Source of the DNA: Planctomycetota bacterium
GTDB taxonomy: Bacteria; Planctomycetota; Phycisphaerae; UBA1845
NCBI GenBank assembly: GCA_029558835.1
Contig: JAKQDH010000135.1
Location: 1 to 64,000, forward strand
Direction of reading: 5' to 3'
DNA length: 64,000 nt
Below, piece by piece: positions 27,631 to 37,085 of this stretch. A program made the translations under genes and the position numbers. The notes beneath the pieces are model-generated. The model made no database searches and was not told the DNA's origin. It was given only the letters and a program-made list of their open reading frames with translations. Each line of letters starts with the position of its first letter. Positions within the stretch are counted from its first letter, which is position 1.

Positions 27631-29592
27631 GTGAACACGCTGCGCGCACAACGAGCCTGGCTTTTGGGGGGAGTGTTCGGCATTCTGCTGGCGGCATCGC
27701 CGTTGGCGTCGGCGTCGGAACAGGGGCAGGCGGCGGCCGCCCAGGTGACCGACGCCAGCTACCGCGCGGTCCTGGGGGACCGGTTCGGTATCGCCGGGAT
27801 TCTGTACACCCACCAGGGGCACAACCGCGGCGTCGGCGGGGCCCAGCATGACCCGGCCATGTACAACATCCGCGACGCCATGCTCAGCTTCGGGCTGACC
27901 GTGACGATGGAGCCGTTCCTTTATTACGGTACCACGTACTACAACGTCGTGGGTACCCAGTGGGGGACCGTCTACCCGGACCAGGAGTACGTCATTGGGG
28001 CGCACTATGATTCGGTGGACAACCCCGGCGCCGACGACAACGCCAGCGGGGTGGCCGGCGTGCTCGAGGCTGCCCGCATCCTCACCCAGTACGACTCGGA
28101 GTACACCATCCGCTACATCGCCTTCGACCGCGAGGAGCAGGGGCTCTACGGCAGCGAGGCCTATGTCGCCGACCACGCCACGGACGACATTCTCGGCATG
28201 TTCTCCCTGGACATGATCGCCTACGACACGAACACCAACGTGGCCCGCATCTACGGGCGGGATGCCTATCAGACTTTGCTCAACTCGCTGGGCGCCGCGA
28301 TCCTCGAGTACGGTGACAACCTCACCTGGATGGACGCCGGCTGGATCAACGCCAGTGACCACGCGCCTTTCTCCGATGCCGGCTTCCCAGCCGGCTTGCT
28401 CATCGAAGGCGAGGTGTGGAACAACCCCTACTACCATCAGTCCACCGACCACGTCGAGAACCCCAGCAACATCAACTACACCTACGCGGTCAACATGACC
28501 CGCAGCGTGGTGGGCTGGCTGGTGGACACGGCTAATGTCTGGGTGGATGTGGACGCCCTGAAGTTCACCTACCCGAACGGGCGGCCCGAGTTCGTCGCCC
28601 CGCACGGCGGCACCCGCGTGCGCGTCGTGGTGGAAGGCTTGGGGGATGAAGTTCCGCAGCCGGGCACGGGCATGCTGCACTGCAACCTGGGCACCGGCTG
28701 GCTGACGTTTCCCATGGACGAGATTTCACCCAACGTCTATGACGCCGTCTTCCCGCCCGCCCTGTGCCGCAGCCAGGTGCCGTACTACTTCAGCGCCCAG
28801 GCGGTCAGCGGCAGCACCTACTACGGCCCCAGCGGAGCCCCCGCGGCCGGCTTCAGCGCGACCGCGTCCTATGGCTGGGCGGTCATCTACGAGAACCTCT
28901 TCAACAGCAATCCCGGCTGGACGATCTCCGGTGGGCAGTGGGCGTTCGGGCACCCGACCGGCGGCGGCGGCGAGTACGGTGGGCCCGATCCCAACAACGG
29001 CTACACCGGCACCAATGTCTACGGGTACAACCTCAGCGGCGACTACGCCAACAGCATTCCGGAGTATCACCTCACCAGCACGCCCATCAACTGCACCGGG
29101 TACACCGGCGTCCGCCTGCAATTCCGGCGCTGGCTGGGCGTCGAGCGCTCGCAGTACGACCACGCCTACGTGCGGGTGAGTAACAACGGCAGCACCTACA
29201 CGACGGTCTGGCAGAACCCCAACTCGGAGACGGCCGATACGTCCTGGCAACTGATGGACCTGGACGTTTCGGCCGTGGCGGACAACCAGTCGGCCGTGCG
29301 CCTGCGCTGGACCATGGGCACCACGGACACCGCCTGGCGCTACTGCGGCTGGAACATCGACGACGTGCAGTTGGTGGCCCTTAGCTGCACGCCGCCTTAC
29401 TCGGCCGACGGCGACTTCGACGGCGACGGCGACGTGGACCTTGCTGACTTCGCGGCCTTCCAGGGCTGCCTCAGCGGCGCCGGCGTGCCCTTCGTGGCCG
29501 AGTCCGGCTGCGAGGTCTTCAACTTCGATTTTGACCTGGACGTTGACATCACCGACTACGAGGAGTTCGAGTCCCTGCTGACCGGACCGTAG
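27631..29592 (+). CDS. Secreted M28 zinc peptidase with dockerin-like C-terminus
   Basis: 653 residues. A signal peptide (LLGGVFGILLAASPLASA) is followed by an M28 peptidase domain at about 45-300. Candidate two-zinc ligands are in GAHYDSVD, PGADDNASGV, DREEQGLYGS, SLDMIAYDT and YYHQSTDH. Residues about 420-585 form a beta-sandwich module. The last 60 residues hold two Asp-rich calcium loops (DGDFDGDGDVDLADFAAF and FDFDLDVDITDYEEF), the dockerin-like tail common in planctomycete secreted proteins. GTG 27631 is chosen because GAAGGAGG lies just upstream and the signal peptide follows directly; the longer frame from 27508 lacks both. Confidence 0.9.
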   Translation: MNTLRAQRAWLLGGVFGILLAASPLASASEQGQAAAAQVTDASYRAVLGDRFGIAGILYTHQGHNRGVGGAQHDPAMYNIRDAMLSFGLTVTMEPFLYYGTTYYNVVGTQWGTVYPDQEYVIGAHYDSVDNPGADDNASGVAGVLEAARILTQYDSEYTIRYIAFDREEQGLYGSEAYVADHATDDILGMFSLDMIAYDTNTNVARIYGRDAYQTLLNSLGAAILEYGDNLTWMDAGWINASDHAPFSDAGFPAGLLIEGEVWNNPYYHQSTDHVENPSNINYTYAVNMTRSVVGWLVDTANVWVDVDALKFTYPNGRPEFVAPHGGTRVRVVVEGLGDEVPQPGTGMLHCNLGTGWLTFPMDEISPNVYDAVFPPALCRSQVPYYFSAQAVSGSTYYGPSGAPAAGFSATASYGWAVIYENLFNSNPGWTISGGQWAFGHPTGGGGEYGGPDPNNGYTGTNVYGYNLSGDYANSIPEYHLTSTPINCTGYTGVRLQFRRWLGVERSQYDHAYVRVSNNGSTYTTVWQNPNSETADTSWQLMDLDVSAVADNQSAVRLRWTMGTTDTAWRYCGWNIDDVQLVALSCTPPYSADGDFDGDGDVDLADFAAFQGCLSGAGVPFVAESGCEVFNFDFDLDVDITDYEEFESLLTGP

Positions 29593-29935
29593 GGTTCTTC
29601 TTCCGCAGATTGCGCAGATTACACAGATTAGAAAGAAAGAGCGCCACGGAATCTGCTGACGAAGCGTGTTGACAACCCCAAAGGCACCAGGGCACGAAGT
29701 GACTTTCGCGCCAGGGTGCCTTCGTGGTATCGAGAACGTCTAACAGAACTCCTCTCCCCCTTTGGGGAGAGGGTAGGGTGGGGGAGAATGTCGCTGTGAC
29801 TGCCCCCCCGATGCCTCCCGGGAAGGGAGGGCGGCTGTGTTAGAGACCCCAGGCAGCCCCGTCGGCAGATTACGATCCCTCTTTGCTTCTGACTCTGCGT
29901 AATCTGCGTAATCTGTGGACATAGGGTTCACTGTT
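29593..29935. repeat. Gap built of nested repeats between convergent genes
   Basis: No gene is seen. From the outside in: an inverted pair of GCAGATTACGCAGATT-type repeats (29603-29630 and 29895-29918); a hairpin-like pair of GGCACCAGGGCACGAAG and TGCCTTCGTGGT (29671-29729) resembling the hairpins near 42550; and a family D unit, CTCCTCTCCCCCTTTGGGGAGAG, at about 29749-29787. The nested arrangement suggests successive insertions. Confidence 0.7.
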
Positions 29936-31495
29936 CTACCAGGTGTACCGTGCCGTGTAGCGGATCGTCACCTCGCCGTCGGGCTCGATCTTCACCGGGA
30001 AGTGCACGGTGCGGGCATCGGCCTTCTCGTATTCCTGCGTCGCCTGCTTGATTTCCCAGGTCAGCCAGCGGAAGAGGTTCTCCTTGACGATGACGTTGAC
30101 CGCCTCCTTCTTGTGGTTGCGGACCTTGATCTCGACGGTCTCTTCCAGCCAGTTGCGCTTGGTGTCGATCTGGAAGTCAGTCTGCGTGCGCTCGCCGACC
30201 ACGTCGAAGGCGCTGCCCATCTTGATCAGGACGATCTCGTCCTTGGGTGTGTGGTCGATCTTGTCCTCGCCGATGAACTCCAGGGTGCCGTCGGCCGGGT
30301 CCAGCTTGCTGACGCGGATGCGCCCGCCCGGCAGCGGCATGCCCATGCCGATGCCCTTCTCGTTCTTGAACTTCAGGTAGATGTCGACCTTCTTGTTGCC
30401 CTGGGTGCCGTAGTTGCGATCGACCATGGGGGAGGCGAAGAAGCCGCGATACCCTTCCGCCAAGCCGTAGTAAACCAGCACCTTCTCACACGGCACCTTC
30501 GCCACCAGCGGAAACAGCTCAAGCTGCTTGGTGGAGTTGTCCGGCAGCGTGGTGGGGCGACCGAGCGTGTACAGGTGATACTCGAAGAACTCCTTCTCCT
30601 CGAAGCCCATGTCCATCGCCGACTCGGCCATGGCCATCTTGGCCCGCGCCCCGCGCGCCATCATCGGCTCCGGCTGCGGTGCCCGGTGCACCTCACCCGC
30701 GATGAGCTTGAGCCTGGCGTCGCGGTAGGTCGCCCCCGACTGATTCACGATGCTCACCCAGGCGCCGACGTCCAGCAGGCCGCTGTTGGCGTCCTTGCCC
30801 TCGGCGAAGATGAGGTTGTAGTCCGCCCACCAGGTCAGCCCCTCGGTCTCATACGTGACCCGGGTGCGGTGCGTACCCGCCTGGGTTGTCTGCACGTCCC
30901 ACACCAGCGTCGGCTTGGTGATCAAGCCCTGGGGCAACTGCGGCAGGAACACGTTGGAGTACCCGTTGACCACCTGCACGGAGCCGTCGTCCTTACGCAG
31001 CAGCACGGCCCCCCGCGCGCTGAGGAGCGTGCCCTCGATGGTCTTGACCTGCTGGCCGAGGACCTGCTCCAGCGCGATGGGCTGATCCAGGAAGCGCTGC
31101 ATCAGCTTCTCGACGCTCACCAGGTCGAACTCATAGTTCTGCTCCAGCACGCGCGTGCCCGCCGGATCGGTCAGCGAGGCGAAAGTGACGGTGGTCGGGT
31201 CGATCTGGCTGGCCACGTCGGTGAAGCGGATGCTGCTGCGCCCCGCGTCGAGCTTCAGCGACCGTTCCTGCTTGACGACGCCGTAGCCCGGCACGGTCAG
31301 CGGCTGGCCGTACATCTGGGTCTGGGCGCCGGGTCGATACAACTCGGGCGGCACCGCTCCGGGCTGCAACTTGCTGTAGATGGTCAGCATGGTCGCGTCG
31401 GGAGCCGGCTCTTCGCCCACCGCGGGCTTCGTCATGGCTGCCATCAGTCCCACTCCTAACAAGACGCTCACTCTGCGCAAATACCCTGCATTCAT
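29936..31495 (-). CDS. DUF4139-family secreted protein
   Basis: 519 residues from the ATG at 31495, which has GAGGAAC upstream and begins a signal peptide (MNAGYLRRVSVLLGVGLM). The central and C-terminal parts match DUF4139: VQTTQAGTHRTRVTYETEGL, TWWADYNLIF and VGAWVSIVNQSGATYRDARL. It ends in IKVRNHKKEAVNVIVKENLF and VTIRYTARYTW. Family members are extracytoplasmic beta-rich proteins of unknown biochemical role, some annotated as mucoidy inhibitors. No catalytic motif is evident. It is transcribed convergently to the M28 peptidase gene. Confidence 0.8.
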   Translation of the reverse strand: MNAGYLRRVSVLLGVGLMAAMTKPAVGEEPAPDATMLTIYSKLQPGAVPPELYRPGAQTQMYGQPLTVPGYGVVKQERSLKLDAGRSSIRFTDVASQIDPTTVTFASLTDPAGTRVLEQNYEFDLVSVEKLMQRFLDQPIALEQVLGQQVKTIEGTLLSARGAVLLRKDDGSVQVVNGYSNVFLPQLPQGLITKPTLVWDVQTTQAGTHRTRVTYETEGLTWWADYNLIFAEGKDANSGLLDVGAWVSIVNQSGATYRDARLKLIAGEVHRAPQPEPMMARGARAKMAMAESAMDMGFEEKEFFEYHLYTLGRPTTLPDNSTKQLELFPLVAKVPCEKVLVYYGLAEGYRGFFASPMVDRNYGTQGNKKVDIYLKFKNEKGIGMGMPLPGGRIRVSKLDPADGTLEFIGEDKIDHTPKDEIVLIKMGSAFDVVGERTQTDFQIDTKRNWLEETVEIKVRNHKKEAVNVIVKENLFRWLTWEIKQATQEYEKADARTVHFPVKIEPDGEVTIRYTARYTW

Positions 31496-31804
31496 GGTGT
31501 GTTCCTCGTCCGTGTGTACGATGTCTCTCCGGATCTCGACCGCCTCGGTCCTTGGGGGCAAGGCGCCAAATGGCTGCACGCAATAGGGAGACTAACCATC
31601 GGACGCGGGTGGCATGGCCAAGTCCCGGCGCGCCGGGACCATGCTCTCCCCTGGCCGACCGGGAGACTGCCACCACAACATGCCGGCGCCTTCGGCTTGG
31701 GCATGCCACCCCACTGGTTTCCCTGTTGGGTGGTCCTGTTCAGAAGAAGCCCCCTGCTCCTTAGACGCCTGGAGCGCCCTGGAGGTTCCCACCGCGCCCC
31801 CTGT
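31496..31804. repeat. Gap with family A repeat, copy 5 (inverse)
   Basis: Positions about 31607-31743. It starts GGGTGGCATGGCCAAGTCCC, contains the hairpin TCCCGGCGCGCCGGGA, and ends GGGCATGCCACCCC...GGTTTCCC...TTGGGTGGTCCTGTTCAG. The last 18 bases are the exact reverse complement of the start of copy 2 at 12749. No gene is seen in the gap. Confidence 0.8.
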
Positions 31805-33136
31805 CTACTGCTTCTCGATCCGTTCGCGTCCGCCCATATAGGGCCTGAGCGCCGGCGGGATCGTCACCGTCCCGTCGGCATTCTGGTACAGCTCCAGGAT
31901 GGGGATCAGGATGCGCGGCGAGGCAATCACCGTGTTGTTCAGCGTGTGGCAGAAGTGGACCTTCTTGCCCGCGTCGCGGTACCGCAGCTTCAGCCGCCGC
32001 GCCTGGAACTCGTAGAAACGCGACGCCGAGTGTGTCTCGCCGTAGCCGTTCCGCGACGGCATCCATGTCTCGATGTCGTACTTGAGCACCTGCCCCATCC
32101 CCAGATCGCCCGAGCAGACGTTCACCACGCGATAGGGCAGCCCCAACGCCTGCACGATGTCCTCCGCGTTCTGGAGAATCTCGAGGTGATGCTGCTTGCT
32201 GGTGTCGATGTCGTTGCGGCAGACGATCACCTGCTCGACCTTGTCGAACAGGTGAATGCGGTAGAGCCCCGCCGTGTCCTTGCCGGCCGCCCCCGCCTCG
32301 CGGCGGAAACAGGTGGACAGCGCGCAGTAACGCAGCGGCAGGGCCTGCTCCTCCAGGATTTCGCCGGCGTGCAGGGCGGTCAGCGGCACCTCGGCCGTGC
32401 CCACCAGCGACATCTCGTCCCGCTCGCACAGATAGGCCTGGTCGCGCCCGCTGGGGAAGTAGCCCGTCCCGTACATCACCTCCTCACGCACGAGCACCGG
32501 CACGACCATGGGCACGAAGCCGCGGGCGACCATCATGTCCTGCGCCAGCCGCAGCACGGCCTGGTGCAGCAGGGTGCCGTCGCCGCGGAGCGTGTAGTTC
32601 CGCGTCCCGCCCAGCCGCACGCCGCGCTCGATGTCGATGATGCCCAACGCCTCCCCGAGCGCGACGTGGTCCTTGGGCTCGAACTCGAACCGGCGGACCT
32701 CGCCGACGCGGCGGATTTCGACGTTCTCGCGATCATCCGCTCCAACGGGCACCTCCGGATCCGACGGCTGGGGAATGGTGAGCATCAACTCGTCAAACTC
32801 GGCCAGTACCCGGGTTTCTTCGTCTTCCAGCGTCTTGATGCGCGGCTTGAGCGTGCTGACTTCGGCTTGCAGCCGATCAGCCTCCGCCCGAATCTGGGCG
32901 TCACTTTGACCGGCGCCCTGCGCTTCCTGGTAAGGCTTGGACTTCGGGTTACGCAGCATGCCGATCTGCTGCCCGTCTTCTCTCACCCGGTTCCGTAGCG
33001 TGTCCAATTCGAGCTGCAACTCCCGCCGCCGCTGATCGGCCGCCAGCAGGCGGTCGAGGTCGCAGTCGATGCGCTTCTGGCGGGCAGCCTCTCGAATCCG
33101 GTCCGGGTTCTCGCGAATGAATTTGATGTCCAGCAT
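31805..33136 (-). CDS. serS: Serine-tRNA ligase
   Basis: 443 residues. It is a class II aminoacyl-tRNA synthetase charging tRNA-Ser (and tRNA-Sec where present). The N-terminus MLDIKFIRENPDRIREA and the long antiparallel coiled-coil arm (residues about 25-100) are typical. The catalytic core shows motif 2 as CFRREAGAAGKDTAGLYRIH and motif 3 near the C-terminus as LNNTVIASPRILIPILELYQ. It ends VTIPPALRPYMGG. The ATG at 33136 gives the family N-terminus; the longer frame to 33322 adds unrelated Arg/Pro-rich residues. Confidence 0.97.
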   Translation of the reverse strand: MLDIKFIRENPDRIREAARQKRIDCDLDRLLAADQRRRELQLELDTLRNRVREDGQQIGMLRNPKSKPYQEAQGAGQSDAQIRAEADRLQAEVSTLKPRIKTLEDEETRVLAEFDELMLTIPQPSDPEVPVGADDRENVEIRRVGEVRRFEFEPKDHVALGEALGIIDIERGVRLGGTRNYTLRGDGTLLHQAVLRLAQDMMVARGFVPMVVPVLVREEVMYGTGYFPSGRDQAYLCERDEMSLVGTAEVPLTALHAGEILEEQALPLRYCALSTCFRREAGAAGKDTAGLYRIHLFDKVEQVIVCRNDIDTSKQHHLEILQNAEDIVQALGLPYRVVNVCSGDLGMGQVLKYDIETWMPSRNGYGETHSASRFYEFQARRLKLRYRDAGKKVHFCHTLNNTVIASPRILIPILELYQNADGTVTIPPALRPYMGGRERIEKQ

Positions 33137-33473
33137 GGCGCTGTATCTCGATGCCCGTGGGGGTCGTTGCTGTTCCCCCCGCGCTAGAATGTCGCGTCGC
33201 TCCCCGCGTCCCTGCGTCGCCGCCGTGCTCCGTGGATGGGGAGGAGCGCCCGTCGCTCGGACCGGTATCACGGCCGGCCCCGGCAAGCAAGAAAGAAGCA
33301 ACGAGCAGGGACAGCGTACCAATGTTCCTCGGTTCGGACTACGCCGATTCCGGGGTGCAGGTGCATGTCCTGCAGGGCTCGGGCCACAGTTCGGGAAGCG
33401 GACCGGCCGCAGGGGCGGAGCTGCTCACGGGGCCGAGCTTGCGTACGCGACGGACCGCCATACGGCCGGTCAA
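33137..33473. other. Gap between manA and serS
   Basis: Both flanking genes are on the minus strand. I see no gene, no T-box-like leader and no repeat from the families described here. A promoter or leader for serS is expected but not identifiable. Confidence 0.35.
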
Positions 33474-34568
33474 TCAGGGAGGCGACGGGACGTTCAGGTG
33501 CACATAGGCGCTGCCTGTGCCGAGCTGACGCAGCACCTCTCGATCGGGGCGTGCCAACCCGCCCAGCGGGCTGGGCACCGGTACGGACACTTCCAACCAC
33601 ACGCAGTCGGCCTCCGTGTGGACGTGCCCTCCGTCCAGGGCGGCCGGCAGCAGCACCGTGTCCCCACGACCGAACGGAAGCTGTCCCGTGGCACCCGCCC
33701 ACGTGATCCGTCCGCTTCCCTCGAGCACGATCCAGACGACCATCTCCTCGTAGGGGATGGCCTGTGCGACGCCCGCGCTCATCCGCACACGCTCGATGAC
33801 GAAGAACGGCGTCTGCACGAGTCGGCTGACGCATACCCACAGCCCGGCCACGTGGGCCGGCTCCTCTTCCGGAAGCTGTGCCGGCGTGGACAGACACGCA
33901 CACGCCAGCGCGTCGTCGGCGTGTAGCGGCCGGGGTCGGCCGGTGGTGGGGTCGGCGCGGTCCCAGTCATAGAGGCGGTAGGTGGTGTCGGACGGCGTCT
34001 GGATCTCGGCCACCAGTAACCCCGCGCCGAGAGCGTGCACCGTACCGCCGGGAAGGTAGTAGCAGTGTCCCGGGCGGGCGGGCAGGCGCCGCAGCAGAGG
34101 CTGCACGTGCCCTGCCGCCAAGGCTTGACGCAGTTGCTCTACCGTCACGGTGGCGCTGAAGCCGCGGTAGATGTAACCGTCCAGCGGTGCGTCGATGACG
34201 TACCACGCTTCGTGCTTGGCACGCCCCTCCGCCATCGGCGGCCGGGCCCCGGTCTCCCCAGGATGCACCTGCACGCTGAGGGCCTCGCGGGCGTCCAGGA
34301 ACTTGATGAGCAGCGGGAACCGCCCGTGCCACAGCGGTGCGCCCCCTACCAGCGCATCGCCCCAGTCGTGTAGCAATTGGCGCAGCGAGCGACCGGCGGC
34401 CGGGCCGCGCGCGACGACCGATTGACCGTCCTCGAGGTCGGCAAGTTCCCAGGATTCGCCAATGCGGTCGTCAGGTGGCAGCGCCTTGCCAAGCAGCGCT
34501 TCCAGACGCCGACCGCCCCAGAGTCTGGGTTTCAGGACAGGCTGGAATACCAGCGGGCAGACCTTCAC
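33474..34568 (-). CDS. manA: Mannose-6-phosphate isomerase, class I type
   Basis: 364 residues. It interconverts fructose 6-phosphate and mannose 6-phosphate, feeding nucleotide-sugar synthesis. The zinc ligands are visible in LSVQVHPGE (Gln and His), KHEAWYV (Glu) and GGTVHALG (His). The opening segment PVLKPRLWGGRRLEALLG is the family start. The second cupin domain ends the protein (WLEVSVPVPSPLGG). It stands alone, divergent from the tRNA-binding protein gene. Confidence 0.93.
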   Translation of the reverse strand: MKVCPLVFQPVLKPRLWGGRRLEALLGKALPPDDRIGESWELADLEDGQSVVARGPAAGRSLRQLLHDWGDALVGGAPLWHGRFPLLIKFLDAREALSVQVHPGETGARPPMAEGRAKHEAWYVIDAPLDGYIYRGFSATVTVEQLRQALAAGHVQPLLRRLPARPGHCYYLPGGTVHALGAGLLVAEIQTPSDTTYRLYDWDRADPTTGRPRPLHADDALACACLSTPAQLPEEEPAHVAGLWVCVSRLVQTPFFVIERVRMSAGVAQAIPYEEMVVWIVLEGSGRITWAGATGQLPFGRGDTVLLPAALDGGHVHTEADCVWLEVSVPVPSPLGGLARPDREVLRQLGTGSAYVHLNVPSPP

Positions 34569-34954
34569 GACAGATACCTCTTTGCACGGATTCTACGGAC
34601 GGACAGGAACCCCACAATGCGCCAGGGCGGCCGCGGCCGCGCGTGGCCTGCGGAGGCCCTGCGGCGAAAACGAGCTTGGCGGCACGACCCCAGCGGATTA
34701 GACTACTCCGGAGTGTATCCCCAGGCAGCGAAGCCATCGGGCTAGCGGAAAGGAGGACCCAGGGCCGGCCTGCGAGCCGCAGGTGTCCGCCAGCCAGCAG
34801 GCCAGCGGCGGCGGGCGCCTCGTTTTCAGTCGCAGGACGACGGCCGGGGGGCTTGGTCAGGCGGCTTGTGGGCGATGGCTGGTTCCCCTTCGATGTCGAG
34901 ATTTGGGGGTGCGATAACCGGGCGTCCCAACGCCGCATGTGGCAGGAGTTTCCC
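34569..34954. other. Divergent gap between manA and the tRNA-binding gene
   Basis: No coding pattern or known repeat is recognised. Promoters for both flanking genes are expected here. Confidence 0.35.
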
Positions 34955-35308
34955 ATGACGGATCAAGCGCAGGCAGGCGGACCGATCGCCTATGCCGATT
35001 TCCAGAAGGTGGCGATCAAGGTGGGGCGGGTCGTTTCGGCGACCGACCATCCCAACGCCGACAAGCTGCTGGTGCTGCAGGTGGACCTGGGCAACGAGAA
35101 GCGCCAGATCGTGGCGGGTCTGCGTGGCCACTACACCGCGGCCGAGATGGTCGGCAAGAACATTGTCGTGGTCACGAACCTCGCGCCGCGGATGATGCGT
35201 GGTCAGCAGAGCAACGGGATGTTGCTGGCGGCGGTGTCGGCCGATCAAACCAAGGTCATCGTGCTGACGACCGACCGCGAGGTGGAGCCGGGCAGCGCGG
35301 TCAGTTGA
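34955..35308 (+). CDS. MetG C-terminal-like (CsaA/Trbp111-type) tRNA-binding protein
   Basis: 117 residues forming one OB-fold tRNA-binding domain. YADFQKVAIKVGRVVSATDH, then PNADKLLVLQVDLGNEKRQI and VVVTNLAPRMMRGQQSNGML match the C-terminal domain of bacterial MetRS and the free-standing proteins CsaA and Trbp111. It may bind tRNA in trans for a methionyl-tRNA synthetase that lacks this domain, which is not in the window. The ATG at 34955 has CAGGAG upstream. The frame is open upstream to 34337 but shows no family similarity there. Confidence 0.88.
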   Translation: MTDQAQAGGPIAYADFQKVAIKVGRVVSATDHPNADKLLVLQVDLGNEKRQIVAGLRGHYTAAEMVGKNIVVVTNLAPRMMRGQQSNGMLLAAVSADQTKVIVLTTDREVEPGSAVS

Positions 35309-35475
35309 GCGCCGGGGTGGACGTCGGGGTACGGGAGGGTACGGGAGTGGGACCCTGCGCCGGCGTGCCTCTGTCGGGCGCGCTGCGCTCGCCGGTCGCC
35401 GGGCAGGGGTGCCCCAGCGAAGGCCCCCGCGGGGGGCGACCCTGCGTCCGGCGAGCCAGCGGCGAGTACAAGCAC

Positions 35476-35892
35476 ATGATGGACGAGCCCGCAAAGGTAA
35501 TGACCGCCAGGCGTGACCGCGGTGGGCGGGCCGGCCGAGTCGTGGCCTGGCTGGTGGCCGGGGCGCTCGCGCTGGTGGGCGGGTGCCAGGGCAGCCGCCT
35601 GAAGGAAGCCCAGGCGGTGCGGAACGAACGCATCGCCCGCAACTACGCGGCCTGCGTCGAGCGCGAGGCCCGCCGGCGGGAGACCGCGCAGACGGCCCTG
35701 GAAGAGGCGCGCCGCTCGGAGGCCCGCCACCGTCAGCAGCTCAAGGCCACCGAGAAGCAGCTTCACGACCGTCGCATCCGCAAGATCGAGGACTGGCAGG
35801 AGAATGCTCCGCAGCGTCGGGCGACCTACCGGTCCGGCCTGCGTGGCCACCCCGAGGACATCCCCGACACGTTCGCCGACATGATCTACTAG
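35476..35892 (+). CDS. Small helical lipoprotein of unknown function
   Basis: 138 residues. The N-terminal charged stretch, hydrophobic helix and lipobox VGGC indicate a lipoprotein. The mature part is almost entirely charged helix (NERIARNYAACVEREARR, then ETAQTALEEARRSEARH), predicted to be a long coiled coil or single helix. It ends in YRSGLRGHPEDIPDTFADMI. Start codons at 35476, 35479 and 35500 are all in frame, and none has a strong ribosome-binding site. I do not recognise the family. Confidence 0.6.
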   Translation: MMDEPAKVMTARRDRGGRAGRVVAWLVAGALALVGGCQGSRLKEAQAVRNERIARNYAACVEREARRRETAQTALEEARRSEARHRQQLKATEKQLHDRRIRKIEDWQENAPQRRATYRSGLRGHPEDIPDTFADMIY

Positions 35893-36018
35893 AAGACCAC
35901 GCAGTTGGGAAACCGGACGGGTGGCATGCCCAAGCCGAAGGCGCCGGCATGCGCTGGTGAACCTCGGCCTCGTCCAAGCAAGCACCTGGCGGCGCTGCGC
36001 TTGGCCATGCCACCCCGG
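35890..36018. repeat. Family A repeat, copy 6
   Basis: It begins at the stop of the preceding gene (GAAGACCACGCAGTTGGGAAACC), then GGGTGGCATGCCCAAGCC at about 35919, and ends CTTGGCCATGCCACCCC at about 36016. As with copy 2, the element directly abuts an upstream stop codon. Confidence 0.8.
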
Positions 36019-36135
36019 TCGACTGCCTGACCTCTTCATCAGGTGGGGCCCCCGGCAAGGCGCGCTTACCCAACGCCAGCGTGCCCGTTGCTGTTTCTGG
36101 CTGCGATCCCTGCCGGGCGTTATCATCGACTTTCT

Positions 36136-37041
36136 ATGCAGGACACGACGCCGTCCACCCGAGAGAATGAGTGGACCATCGGCCGGTTGCTGAACTGGAC
36201 GACCGACTATCTGGCGCGCCATCAGGTGGACGAGGCGCGGCTGGCCGGTGAAGTGCTGCTGGCGCACGTGCTGGGGTGCCGGCGGATCGAGCTGTACACG
36301 CGTTTCGAGTCGCAACCGGCGCGGGAACAACTGGACATCTACCGGGACCTGGTAGCGCGGGCGGCCCGGCAGGAGCCAATCGCGTACCTGGTCGGACACA
36401 AGGAGTTCTTCTCCCTCGATTTCGTGGTGACGCCGGAGGTGCTCATCCCGCGCCCGGAGACGGAGACGCTGGCGGAGGAGGTCATCGACTACGCCCGGCG
36501 GCAGGCGGGACGGACGTGGCAGATTCTCGAGGTGGGGACCGGCACCGGCTGCCTGGCGATCGCGGTGCTCAAGCACGTGCCGACCGCGCAGGTGGTGGCG
36601 ACGGATCGGGTTCCGGCCGCCCTGGCCGTGGCGGCGGACAATGCCAGGCGCCACGGCGTTGAGCAGCGTCTGACGCTCGTGGAAGCGGACGGGCTGGCGC
36701 TGGCTGCGGACGTGGTTCCGGCGGGCGGGTTCGATATCCTGATGTCCAATCCGCCGTACATCAGCACGGAGCAGCTTGCCACGCTGCCGCCGGCGGTGCG
36801 CGAGTACGAGCCGGTGGCGGCCTTGACCGATGGGGCCGACGGGCTGGCGCTGTACCGGGCGATCGAGGCGGACGGGGCGCGGTGTCTGACCGCGGACGGG
36901 GCGGTCTTTGTGGAGATTGCGGCCGGTCGGGAGGCGAACGTACGGGGGGTGTTGGAGCAGTCCGGACGGTTCCGGCATCGCGCTACCATCCGCGATACGG
37001 TCCTCGGCCACGAGCGGGTGATGTGGTTCCAACGTGCGTGA
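36136..37041 (+). CDS. prmC: Release factor glutamine methyltransferase
   Basis: 301 residues. It methylates the glutamine of the GGQ motif in peptide-chain release factors. The catalytic motif NPPY is at residues 205-208, the SAM site is LEVGTGTGCLAIAV (about 131-144), and the substrate-recognition segment IAYLVGHKEFFSLDFVV is present. The ATG at 36136 (MQDTTPSTREN) gives the family length. The frame open to 36043 is not conserved-looking. prfA, its usual neighbour, is not in the window; murA follows after 44 bp and may be co-transcribed. Confidence 0.95.
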   Translation: MQDTTPSTRENEWTIGRLLNWTTDYLARHQVDEARLAGEVLLAHVLGCRRIELYTRFESQPAREQLDIYRDLVARAARQEPIAYLVGHKEFFSLDFVVTPEVLIPRPETETLAEEVIDYARRQAGRTWQILEVGTGTGCLAIAVLKHVPTAQVVATDRVPAALAVAADNARRHGVEQRLTLVEADGLALAADVVPAGGFDILMSNPPYISTEQLATLPPAVREYEPVAALTDGADGLALYRAIEADGARCLTADGAVFVEIAAGREANVRGVLEQSGRFRHRATIRDTVLGHERVMWFQRA

Positions 37042-37085
37042 GGCGCTGACCGGTCCGGTCGGGCAGGATGAGAAAGGGGAGCGGT

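Noticed and set aside
35245-37032. 595-codon minus-strand open frame over prmC and the small lipoprotein
   Set aside because: It opposes two genes with clear motifs and start sites and has shadow-frame composition.
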